Under the pieces are notes generated by a model that searched no databases, was not told the origin of the DNA, and saw only the letters and a list, made by a program, of their open reading frames with translations. From SAR202 cluster bacterium (GTDB lineage Bacteria; Chloroflexota; Dehalococcoidia; UBA3495): a stretch of DNA of 5,584 bases. This document shows, one piece after another, positions 1 through 5,584 of this stretch. The translations under genes and the position numbers were made by a program. Numbering within the stretch: the stretch's first letter is position 1; each line of letters begins with the position of its first letter. The DNA is taken from assembly GCA_009392075.1 (NCBI GenBank), contig VFHG01000025.1:1-5584 (forward strand). Reading direction: 5' to 3'.

Positions 1-1
1 G

Positions 2-148
2 CAGTTGCCCGCGGCAGTCACCAATCGGAGCGCCTGGCTGACCAGCTTGCGGGAAGTCGATCTCTGGTCCTCGCCCCTGATTTTTGCCCTCCTCGTCCTC
101 CTGATCACGATTGAGTGGATCGTGCGCAAAGTGTCTGAACTAAAATGA
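2..148 (+). CDS. C-terminal end of a membrane-anchored protein (partial, 5' end outside window)
   Basis: Reading frame 2 is open from the left edge to a TGA at 146-148 and encodes 48 residues. A short soluble stretch is followed by one strongly hydrophobic segment (about residues 25-38, PLIFALLVLLITIE), then the tail EWIVRKVSELK. A single terminal transmembrane helix preceded by a Leu-Trp and closed by Glu-Trp plus basic residues is the usual end of large bacterial membrane proteins of the von Willebrand-A/glutamine-amidotransferase-like type, where the helix sits after a periplasmic domain. That family link is inference from the tail only; the catalytic or binding part is outside the window. 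The basic residues after the helix suggest a cytoplasmic C-terminus. No convincing terminator follows: a small hairpin at 191-209 lacks a T-run. The gene's 3' end faces the truncated amidohydrolase on the other strand. Confidence 0.6.
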   Translation, partial: QLPAAVTNRSAWLTSLREVDLWSSPLIFALLVLLITIEWIVRKVSELK

Positions 149-211
149 GATGAGAGAATCTGCCACAGAAGCGCGGCCGCCCCTGCCGGAGGGACTGGGA
201 AGCAGTCTCCG

Positions 212-246
212 CAGCAAGTTGGGCGCGGTGCGTCGCAAACTTGCTG
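212..246. repeat. Inverted repeat at the amidohydrolase breakpoint
   Basis: CAGCAAGTT at 212-220 is repeated as its exact reverse complement AACTTGCTG at 238-246, separated by 17 GC-rich bases. The right arm coincides with the codons where amidohydrolase homology ends (Gln98 at 246-244). It has no T-run on either side, so it does not look like an intrinsic terminator. A nine-base arm could arise by chance; its position at the breakpoint is what makes it notable. Confidence 0.5.
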
Positions 247-537
247 TAGTTTGAACACGTTGGGCAGGTAGGCCGAACCCAGGTCGTCGGGGAAGATGCC
301 CCGAGTGGCATGGGCGTAGCTGATGTGCATGTGCCCGTTGCAGAACCCCGGCGTGATTACCATGTCCGAGGCATCGATCACCCGGTCCGCCCCAACCCCC
401 GCTAACTCCGCCGCCTTGCCGACCTGGATTATATTTTGACCCTGTACGATCAGGGAGCCGTCGGCGATGATCCGCCGCTGAAGGTCCATTGTGATGATGA
501 AGCGGGCGCCCTCAAATTTTACTGTTGCGTCTGGCAT
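244..537 (-). pseudogene. Truncated amidohydrolase, N-terminal 98 codons (chlorohydrolase/deaminase-like)
   Basis: The start ATG is at 537-535, with a weak GGGAAG Shine-Dalgarno six bases upstream (plus positions 544-549). The first 98 residues are a clear N-terminus of the metal-dependent amidohydrolase superfamily (TrzA/AtzA/MtaD/SsnA-like subgroup). They comprise a small beta-sandwich part (residues 5-60, with IIADGSLIVQGQNI and the turn VIDASDMVITPGF) and then the first metal-binding HxH, His69 and His71, in GFCNGHMHISYAHATRG. Homology continues through DDLGSAYLPNVFKLQ and stops at residue 98. The frame stays open to base 1, but residues 99-179 (Cys/Pro/Arg-rich) look nothing like the family and lie antisense to the C-terminus of the upstream membrane protein. 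Family members are about 430-480 residues, so the other metal ligands and catalytic residues are absent and no activity is expected. The cause is a deletion or rearrangement near 212-246, or an assembly joint. Confidence 0.8.
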
Positions 538-564
538 TTTATTCTTCCCAACCGTCGTTAATTT

Positions 565-653
565 TCACCGATTGCCCGTAACAGGGCCTGAGAGTTGGAG
601 TATTATACCGTGGGGGACGGGTGCCCCTTCGCCCGAGTCCTGATCGACCGCCC
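565..653 (-). promoter_or_regulatory. Glycine-riboswitch-like leader of the truncated amidohydrolase
   Basis: Read on the minus strand, this leader contains CGAAGGGGCA (plus 622-631) and, 25 bases later, AACTCTCAGGC (plus 586-596). These match the two most conserved blocks of the glycine riboswitch aptamer (GCCGAAGGRGCAA and ACUCUCAGGC) in the right order. Between them lies a small hairpin (CCGT/ACGG, plus 608-620) in the place of P3. After the second block, GCCC-TGTTAC-GGGC (plus 574-587) can pair, resembling family members that extend after CAGGCCC. A short GGTC/GACT pairing (plus 636-649) precedes the first block, where P2 would be. Weak points: no GGAGAG is seen upstream, no good P1 closing helix is evident, the usual GGACAG is not present, and there is one aptamer rather than a tandem pair. 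The amidohydrolase ATG lies about 30 bases downstream with no intervening terminator, so control would be at translation. It may be a diverged or decayed aptamer. Confidence 0.45.
602..607 (-). promoter_or_regulatory. Possible minus-strand -10 box
   Basis: The minus strand reads a perfect TATAAT here in otherwise GC-rich DNA, 65 bases upstream of the amidohydrolase start. No TTGACA-like -35 box sits 16-18 bases upstream (the sequence there is G/C-rich), so support is the -10 hexamer alone. It falls between the two riboswitch-like blocks. If it is a real promoter, its RNA would lack the first block, which would contradict the riboswitch reading. Confidence 0.2.
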
Positions 654-713
654 AGCAGCCCTGCCCATGATTCTCTGAATATCGCGCCCGACGCGGCGCC
701 CTGGACGATCGCC

Positions 714-2114
714 ATGAACAAATCTGATCTACCTTTTGTCAGCGCTTCGGAACTATCTAGACTGATGGCCGCCAAGGAAGTTTCTCCCGTGGAAGCGACC
801 GAGGCTTACTTGGAACGTATCGAGTCTTTGGACGGCAAGCTCCACGCCTTTGTAACCGTGACGGCCGATGCGGCCCTGGATGCTGCAAAGCGGGCTGAAC
901 AAGAGATCGCCCAAGGCAACTCCCGTGGCCCGATGCATGGCGTACCGGTAGCGCTCAAAGACCAGATCTACACCCAAGGCATAGTGACCACCGGTGGGTC
1001 CCTGGTTTTCAAAGATTTCGTCCCCACTGTCGATGCCACGGTCGTTTCCAATCTGAAAACGGCCGGGGCCGTGATGCTGGGCAAACTCAACATGACCGAG
1101 TTTGCCACATCGGGTCTGTCCCACCAGTTTGACCCGCCGCGCAATCCATGGGACCTGGAACGTTCCACCGGAGGTTCCAGCAGCGGCTCAGGCGCGGCAA
1201 CGGCGGGCTTTCTTTGCGCTGTGGCCCTCGGTGAGGACACCGGCGGTTCTGTGCGGTTCCCGGCCTCCTGGTGCGGCCTGGCGGGCATCCGGCCCACCTG
1301 GGGCAGGGTCAGCCGCTACGGGGTGATGCCCGGCGTCCGCTCCATGGACACCGTCGGTCCCCTGGGGCGCACTGTGGAAGACTGCGCGATTACCCTGGCG
1401 GCCATTGCAGGCCACGACCCCAAAGACCGTGTCAGCAGCAACGAGCCGGTGCCCGACTACCAAGCCGCATTGACCGGCGACATCAAGGGCCTGCGAGTCG
1501 GGATCGTCCGCGAGCTCGTCTATACCGACCTGGTTGAAGAAGAGGTCAGGCAGTCGGTCCTGGATGCTGGCGCTGCATTGAAAGAGTTGGGCGCGCAGGT
1601 TGAAGAGATTTCCATCCCTCTGGCCGCAAATGCAGGCGCGATCAACGGCGCCATAAGGGTCGAAGCCCCAGTCACCTATCAAGACTTACTGCGCGACCGA
1701 CCCAAAGAGATCGCCCATGACAACCGCATTAGCTACTTGGTGGGCAGCATCATGCCTGCATCGTATTTCTATAAAGGCCTGCGCCTGAGAGCGCTCATCC
1801 GAGACCAGGTTTTGGCGGCTTTGGGTAACGTTGACCTGCTGCTGTGTCCGACCACCGGGGTTGCAGCGCAACTGCTAGGGCCCGACCCGGTCATCGATAG
1901 CAAGAAAGCAACCACGCGGATACCCTGGCTATTGGCTACCACATTTAGCTTGGCCAACGTACCCGCGCTGAGCGTGCCCTGCGGCTTTACGGAGACCGGC
2001 CTGCCCATCGGCCTTCAGATCGCCGGGAGGCCATTTGATGAGAACACGGTTTTACGTGCCGGACATGCCTACGAACAGAACTCCGATTGGCTTACTCGAA
2101 GGCCCAATATTTAA
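714..2114 (+). CDS. Amidase-signature family hydrolase (GatA-like amidase)
   Basis: A 466-residue cytoplasmic hydrolase of the amidase signature family, which cleaves carboxamide C-N bonds through a Ser-cisSer-Lys triad. All three residues are visible: Lys82 in GVPVALKDQ, cis-Ser155 in STGGSSSGSG and nucleophile Ser179 in EDTGGSVRFPAS. The 24-residue spacing between the two serines is that of the family. I chose ATG 714 over GTG 621 because it puts the triad where GatA-length proteins have it; the extra 31 residues from 621 are Pro-rich, look non-conserved and would overlap the riboswitch-like element. No clear Shine-Dalgarno precedes 714. Automatic pipelines may call this GatA of the Glu-tRNA(Gln) amidotransferase. 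However, no gatB or gatC is adjacent, and the nucleophile region (GEDTGGSVRFPASWCG) is closer to stand-alone amidases. The substrate is unknown. It is divergent from the amidohydrolase stump and 72 bases ahead of the membrane protein gene. Confidence 0.9.
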   Translation: MNKSDLPFVSASELSRLMAAKEVSPVEATEAYLERIESLDGKLHAFVTVTADAALDAAKRAEQEIAQGNSRGPMHGVPVALKDQIYTQGIVTTGGSLVFKDFVPTVDATVVSNLKTAGAVMLGKLNMTEFATSGLSHQFDPPRNPWDLERSTGGSSSGSGAATAGFLCAVALGEDTGGSVRFPASWCGLAGIRPTWGRVSRYGVMPGVRSMDTVGPLGRTVEDCAITLAAIAGHDPKDRVSSNEPVPDYQAALTGDIKGLRVGIVRELVYTDLVEEEVRQSVLDAGAALKELGAQVEEISIPLAANAGAINGAIRVEAPVTYQDLLRDRPKEIAHDNRISYLVGSIMPASYFYKGLRLRALIRDQVLAALGNVDLLLCPTTGVAAQLLGPDPVIDSKKATTRIPWLLATTFSLANVPALSVPCGFTETGLPIGLQIAGRPFDENTVLRAGHAYEQNSDWLTRRPNI

Positions 2115-2186
2115 GGGCCTAGCGGATCAGCTTTCGATCTGTGGTTGAAGTGGATTGCCCTTTCACTGGCATTGTGAGAGATTTGA

Positions 2187-3143
2187 TTGGTGCTTAACTA
2201 TTTAAGCGTAAAAGCATCACTGGAAGATCTGGTGATCTTCCACGATGAGCGGTTGCCCGTGCGGCGCATCCCCCTCAGGGAAAAGCCGTTGCGGCGTTAT
2301 TTTTTGCCCTACCGAGGATTGCTTGGACTGCTCCTGATCGCCATTGCCTGGCCGCTGTCGCAGCAGATCACGCAGAACGTCTTCTTTCCGCTATGGTTGG
2401 GGTTCATCCTTGTTGTCGACGGACTTGTTCTCCGCCGAACGGGCACGTCGCTCTTAGCACGCAGCCCCAAGATCATGGCGGTGATGTTCATTCTGCCCTA
2501 TTGGTGGCTGTTTGAAGGCATCAACCAGATCACCCAAAACTGGATCTATGTTGGCACGAAAACTGACGAAGGCCTTATCTCCTATTTCGAGGCGACGCTT
2601 TCGTATTCGACGGTCATTCCGGTGGTGTTTGAAGTCTCTGAGTTGATTGGGTCGTTCGGTTTCATTGAGCGGTTTGCCCGGCTTCGAGCCTTCGTGCTGA
2701 GTAAGCGGCAGATGATTTTCACCAGCATTTTTGGCGTGGTGTCCTTGGCCGCGATGCTTATATGGCCAACGTATCTATTCCCCCTGACTTGGCTGTCACT
2801 TTTCTTAATATTTGACCCCATCAACAGCCTAGCCGGCAGACCCAGCATCATCTCGCAGATGAGGGAGGGCGATTACCGGATAGTCGTCGCATTCGCCCTC
2901 GGAGCGCTGGTCTGCGGGTTCTTCTGGGAGATGTGGAACAGGGATGCTTCGGTGACTTGGGAATACAACATCGGCTACCTGGACTTCGCCCGGATCTTCG
3001 AGATGCCGTTGCTCGGGTACGGCGGGTACCTCCCATTTGGTCTGGAAACCTACGCCGTTTTCCACTTTGTAGCCGGAGTATTGGGTTGGTCGTCCGAGGC
3101 TAAGATTCCCCTACGGGGAGAAACTCGGGTATCATCGGCTTAA
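2187..3143 (+). CDS. Conserved-looking polytopic membrane protein, about 8 helices with internal duplication
   Basis: I do not recognise this protein by family. It has 318 residues from TTG 2187, or 317 from the adjacent in-frame GTG 2190; a GAGAGA stretch at 2176-2181 suits either. A 36-residue basic N-terminal segment precedes about eight hydrophobic helices at residues 41-60, 66-83, 95-112, 139-158, 176-193, 198-215, 231-250 and 279-300. Charged and polar residues recur inside or at the helix ends (Asp78, Glu110, Asn113, Glu149, Asp210, Glu248, Asn251, Glu272, Glu287), more than expected for a simple anchor, suggesting a channel, transporter or membrane enzyme. The same pattern appears twice: D...ExxN...WxY...FE...PxxxE at 78-149 and 210-287, indicating two homologous four-helix halves. 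No signal peptide, ATPase or known catalytic motif is seen. It sits between the amidase and the monooxygenase genes, and may or may not be functionally tied to them. Confidence 0.85.
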   Translation: MVLNYLSVKASLEDLVIFHDERLPVRRIPLREKPLRRYFLPYRGLLGLLLIAIAWPLSQQITQNVFFPLWLGFILVVDGLVLRRTGTSLLARSPKIMAVMFILPYWWLFEGINQITQNWIYVGTKTDEGLISYFEATLSYSTVIPVVFEVSELIGSFGFIERFARLRAFVLSKRQMIFTSIFGVVSLAAMLIWPTYLFPLTWLSLFLIFDPINSLAGRPSIISQMREGDYRIVVAFALGALVCGFFWEMWNRDASVTWEYNIGYLDFARIFEMPLLGYGGYLPFGLETYAVFHFVAGVLGWSSEAKIPLRGETRVSSA

Positions 3144-3254
3144 CTCCCACCGGCCAAATCAGATTCTTGTCCCCCACGCCTATGCAGGTGTATCCTTGAC
3201 CCAACGCGCGGAGTACCTGCTGCTCGGCCCGGATCCGGCAAATCACAACGGAAG

Positions 3255-3261
3255 AAAGGAG
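3255..3261 (+). promoter_or_regulatory. Strong Shine-Dalgarno for the monooxygenase gene
   Basis: AAAGGAG lies eight bases before the ATG at 3270. It is the best ribosome binding site in the window, fixes the start of the downstream gene and suggests efficient translation compared with the weak sites before the other genes. Confidence 0.8.
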
Positions 3262-3269
3262 ATCCACCG

Positions 3270-4352
3270 ATGAAATTTGGAATCTTCACTATCGTTCCTT
3301 GGCACGAAAGCAAAGGCCAGCAACAATCCCTCGACGAGGCGATAGAGCAGATTGAATTGGCCGACCGGCTGGGCGTCGATGAAGTCTGGTTGGGCGAGCA
3401 CAGCTTCTCTCGCCACGGACTGCTATCAGGCATCTGGTCTTTCGCCGGTATGGTCGCCGGCCGCACCAAGAACATCCGAATCGGCACCGCCGTAGTGGTG
3501 CTGCCCTTGCACAACCCCATCCTGGTGGCGGAAGAAGCTGCGATGATCGACGTCGTCAGCGGTGGACGCCTCAACCTCGGCATCGGTTCCGGCTACCAAC
3601 GACAGGAATTCGACGGTCTCGGCGTTGACATCAACACCAGCCGCGAGCGGTTCTATGAGGCTGTTGATGTCATCAAAAAGGCCTGGACCGAAGAGACTCT
3701 GACCTACCACGGCAAGTTCACCGATGTTGAAAACCTCTGGGTCCTGCCCAAGCCTTTGCAGCAACCCCACCCACCGCTGTTCCAGGCTGTGAGCACCTCA
3801 CCCGCAAGCATCGACTTCGCGGCCAAGAACCAGATTCAGGTCATCGCTGGCGGTCCCACGGATATCCTGGGACAGGCCCCACAGGTGATCCAGGCTTGGC
3901 GGGAAAAGATGGAGGAATACGGCCATCCCCATGGGCACCTCGACCCTCCCATGGCCAAAGGCATCTACGTTGCCCCGACTCAGGAAGAAGCGGAGCGCGA
4001 CGCTCAGGAGCTGCAGAATTTCTCTTCCCGAATCTTGAATTCCCAGGGCAACAACGGCGCCATCGGTATGCCCATCGATAAGAATGGCAACGTGCCTCCG
4101 GGTTACGAGCATTGGGCGAACCGACAGAACGACCGAGACCGCCGCGATGACCCTGGCCACGCTGGCCTGCCGCCCTTGGTGGGAACGCCGGAGGTGGTCG
4201 CCGAGCGCCTAAAAGCAACCCAGGAAGCAGGAATCAACCATGTTTTTGGCAACTTCGGGTTCCCCGGCCTTCCCCACGAGAAGGTCCTTCGGTCCATAGA
4301 ATTGTTCGCCAAAGAAGTAATGCCCAATTTCCAAGAGGCGCCTGTAGCCTAA
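3270..4352 (+). CDS. Luciferase-like (LLM class) flavin-dependent monooxygenase
   Basis: A 360-residue cytoplasmic protein of the bacterial luciferase-like superfamily (TIM-barrel, FMN- or F420-dependent). Family marks in order: the first strand MKFGIFTIVPW; ADRLGVDEVWLGEHSFS (residues 31-47) with the conserved Glu-His; IRIGTAVVVLPLHNP (69-83), with the His-Asn-Pro that shapes the flavin site; the signature DVVSGGRLNLGIGSGYQ (94-110); ERFYEAVDVIKKAW (126-139); and a C-terminal VGTPEVVAERL motif just after the polar lid. Residues about 255-308 form a long, Gly/Asn/Asp/Arg-rich insertion that probably covers the active site and determines substrate. Such enzymes oxidise aldehydes, alkanes, sulfonates or heterocycles using reduced flavin from a separate reductase; no reductase is seen nearby. 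FMN is more likely than F420 by resemblance, but the cofactor cannot be settled here. It has a strong ribosome binding site, sits 126 bases after the membrane protein gene and is followed by its own terminator, so it could be transcribed independently. Confidence 0.92.
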   Translation: MKFGIFTIVPWHESKGQQQSLDEAIEQIELADRLGVDEVWLGEHSFSRHGLLSGIWSFAGMVAGRTKNIRIGTAVVVLPLHNPILVAEEAAMIDVVSGGRLNLGIGSGYQRQEFDGLGVDINTSRERFYEAVDVIKKAWTEETLTYHGKFTDVENLWVLPKPLQQPHPPLFQAVSTSPASIDFAAKNQIQVIAGGPTDILGQAPQVIQAWREKMEEYGHPHGHLDPPMAKGIYVAPTQEEAERDAQELQNFSSRILNSQGNNGAIGMPIDKNGNVPPGYEHWANRQNDRDRRDDPGHAGLPPLVGTPEVVAERLKATQEAGINHVFGNFGFPGLPHEKVLRSIELFAKEVMPNFQEAPVA

Positions 4353-4364
4353 GGGAAAATATGA

Positions 4365-4408
4365 GCAAAAAAGAGCGGGGCTAAAACAGCCGCGCCCCTT
4401 TTGTTTTG
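4365..4408 (+). terminator. Intrinsic terminator between convergent genes, possibly bidirectional
   Basis: GGGGC at 4377-4381 pairs with GCCCC at 4394-4398, with an internal GGCT/AGCC alternative. It is followed by TTTTGTTTT and preceded by a run of A residues. The plus-strand T-run makes it the terminator of the monooxygenase gene 13 bases upstream. The A-run on the other side gives a T-run on the minus strand, so it could also stop transcription of the convergent hydantoinase gene. Confidence 0.75.
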
Positions 4409-4506
4409 GTGTAACGATGATGATTGTAGGGGGTTGGCGACATCACAGCTGATCAGTCAACCCACATTCATACCTTCGTTGTTCTTCGAAATCGCGCTTC
4501 TCAACA

Positions 4507-4527
4507 GGGCGGGTTAGAAACCCGCCC
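4507..4527. repeat. Perfect GC-rich inverted repeat (REP-like)
   Basis: GGGCGGGTT and its exact complement AACCCGCCC flank a three-base AGA loop: nine paired bases, flanked by CCTACG on the right. On the minus strand it reads TAGGGGCGGGTTTCTAACCC..., the general look of short dispersed palindromic repeats found between genes in many bacterial genomes. No T-run of four or more follows on either strand, so it is not a standard terminator, though it lies 71 bases past the hydantoinase stop and could protect or end that transcript. Confidence 0.6.
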
Positions 4528-4598
4528 CTACGCATTTCCGCCATCAGGATAAATCAGAATCTTCGCCACCAGGTAGCATCGCGACTAGTTTGCCTTGC

Positions 4599-5584
4599 CT
4601 AGTCCACCGGCCCCCCCAGGGGTGTGGTGGGGCCCTCGCAGGCCAGGAACTTGCCGTAGCCCGGTTTCTGCTCCAACTGGCCTTGGTTCAGCAAGACCTG
4701 TCCCCGTAGCAGGGTCATCCACGGCCGGCCGCTCACCTTCCAGCCTTCGAACAACGTGTAGCCGGCCTTGCTGTGATGGTCTTTGGCTGTCACCACACGG
4801 TCGGCTCCGGGGTCGAGGATCAGCAGGTCGGCGTCGGACCCAGCCTGGATCACGCCTTTGCGGGGGTACAGTCCAAAGATGCGGGCCGGGTTCTCTGACA
4901 TCACCCTGGCCAGCCACCAGATGGGGAAGCCCCGTTTGACCACGCCCTCGCTGTACATCAACGGGGCCACGGTCTCAATTCCAGGGGAGCCGAATGGCAC
5001 TGATGCCCCGGTTGAGTCCACGAATATGTTGTCCCACCCAGGCTTTTTCAACTCTTCGGGGTGGGGAGAATGATCGCTGCCAACCAACGATATCTGTCCC
5101 TGTCTCAGGCCGCTCCATAGGGCGTCGCGGTCCGGCCCGTCCTCAGGCCGAAGGGGAGGCCCTATCTTGGCCAATGGTCCAAATTTTGACATCTCGGCGT
5201 CCGACAACAGCAGGTACTGCGGGCAAGTCTCAGTCCAGATCTTCTGACCTTGTGCTTGGGCTAGTTTGATTCGCTCCAGACCCAGTTGAGTGCTCAGGTG
5301 CACCACGTAGGTGGGGCAGCCGGTGGCGGCGCCCATCTTGATCGCCCGGTTGATCGCCTCTTCCTCGGCCCAATCGGGGCAGGCCGTGGGGAAGTCCGTC
5401 GGGTGGGTGTGACCCTCCGCGATCAGCTTATTCTCTAAGTATTCGATGATGTTGCCGCTCTCGCAGTGGAGTTGCAGCACGCCGCCGCCCTTGGCCACCA
5501 TGTCCATGGCGTTGCAGATGTAGTCGTCGTCGCACATGCGACCCGGCCGCTTCTTGTAGGTCATGAACATCTTGAAGGACTTCA
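4599..5584 (-). CDS. Dihydropyrimidinase/hydantoinase-type cyclic amidohydrolase (partial, 5' end beyond right edge)
   Basis: The visible 327 residues run from the right edge to a TAG at 4601-4599 and form the C-terminal two thirds of a hydantoinase-family enzyme (usually about 460 residues), which hydrolyses cyclic amides such as dihydropyrimidines, hydantoins or allantoin. The first Met in the frame, at 5570, is not the start: the frame continues upstream with KSFK, and SFKMFMTYK is the conserved block holding the carboxylated metal-bridging lysine (5573-5571) and the substrate-gating Tyr five residues later. Further ligands counted from that Met are His35 in LQLHCESGN, His91 in YVVHLST and Asp166 in GSDHSPH. 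ETCPQYL and KIGPPLRP are also conserved, and GLYPRKGVIQAGSDADLLILDP leads into the C-terminal beta-sandwich. All metal ligands expected in this portion are intact; the N-terminal HxH lies outside the window. The enzyme is likely cytoplasmic and oligomeric. Substrate unknown; GSDHSPH fits the hydantoinase/allantoinase group broadly. It converges on the monooxygenase gene. Confidence 0.9.
   Translation of the reverse strand, partial: KSFKMFMTYKKRPGRMCDDDYICNAMDMVAKGGGVLQLHCESGNIIEYLENKLIAEGHTHPTDFPTACPDWAEEEAINRAIKMGAATGCPTYVVHLSTQLGLERIKLAQAQGQKIWTETCPQYLLLSDAEMSKFGPLAKIGPPLRPEDGPDRDALWSGLRQGQISLVGSDHSPHPEELKKPGWDNIFVDSTGASVPFGSPGIETVAPLMYSEGVVKRGFPIWWLARVMSENPARIFGLYPRKGVIQAGSDADLLILDPGADRVVTAKDHHSKAGYTLFEGWKVSGRPWMTLLRGQVLLNQGQLEQKPGYGKFLACEGPTTPLGGPVD

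Noticed and set aside
191..209. Hairpin GACTG/CAGTC after the left membrane gene as a terminator
   Set aside because: The stem is short, includes a G-U pair, and no T-run follows.
1..243. Minus-strand continuation of the amidohydrolase frame to the left edge (no stop)
   Set aside because: Residues 99-179 show no family features and are antisense to a plausible membrane-protein tail. An open frame is easily explained by GC-rich composition.
586..645. TPP riboswitch on the plus strand (CTGAGAG plus CCTGATC)
   Set aside because: The GGGTGCC-like block comes after CTGAGAG instead of before it, so the order is wrong. The minus-strand glycine-type reading fits better.
621..713. GTG 621 as the amidase start, adding 31 N-terminal residues
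   Set aside because: The extension is Pro/Ser-rich and looks non-conserved, overlaps the riboswitch-like element, and shifts the Lys-Ser-Ser triad away from family positions. ATG 714 gives the usual spacing.
714..2114. Naming the amidase gatA
   Set aside because: The family match is to the amidase signature in general. gatB/gatC are not adjacent and the nucleophile loop resembles stand-alone amidases.
3196..3219. TTGACC as a -35 box for the monooxygenase gene
   Set aside because: No reasonable -10 box is found 16-18 bases downstream.
4361..4384. Seven-residue ORF MSKKERG just after the monooxygenase
   Set aside because: It overlaps the terminator stem, has no ribosome binding site and is too short to support.

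Overview
The window reads as a stretch of chromosome from a moderately GC-rich, heterotrophic bacterium. It combines an amidase-signature hydrolase, a luciferase-like flavin monooxygenase, a hydantoinase-type cyclic amidohydrolase and the stump of another amidohydrolase. That mix resembles the catabolic gene content of uncultivated Chloroflexota (Dehalococcoidia/SAR202-like). This placement is inferred from gene content and general protein style, not from a marker gene, and is tentative.

Layout: (1) 2-148 (+) is the C-terminal end of a membrane-anchored protein that enters from the left. (2) 244-537 (-) is the first 98 codons of a metal-dependent amidohydrolase. It keeps its start codon and HxH metal motif but loses all recognisable homology at an inverted repeat (212-246), then runs antisense into the 3' end of gene 1. 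It is a truncated gene, or an assembly joint. (3) 538-713 is a divergent intergenic region. On the minus strand, leading into the amidohydrolase stump, it carries two sequence blocks in the order and form of the glycine riboswitch core. (4) 714-2114 (+) is an amidase-signature hydrolase with a complete Ser-cisSer-Lys triad. (5) 2187-3143 (+) is an unrecognised integral membrane protein of about eight helices that looks like an internal duplication of a four-helix unit. (6) 3270-4352 (+) is a luciferase-like monooxygenase with a strong ribosome binding site, followed by an intrinsic terminator. (7) 4353-4598 is a convergent intergenic region with the terminator and a perfect GC-rich inverted repeat of the dispersed-repeat type. 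(8) 4599-5584 (-) is the C-terminal two thirds of a dihydropyrimidinase/hydantoinase whose N-terminus lies beyond the right edge.

The three enzymes cleave C-N bonds of linear or cyclic amides or perform flavin-dependent oxidation. A scavenging role for nitrogenous or recalcitrant organic matter is plausible, but no substrate can be read from the sequence. The plus-strand genes are separated by 72 and 126 bases and need not form one operon. The features most worth following are the glycine-riboswitch-like leader attached to a broken gene, the breakpoint of that gene, and the duplicated membrane protein.
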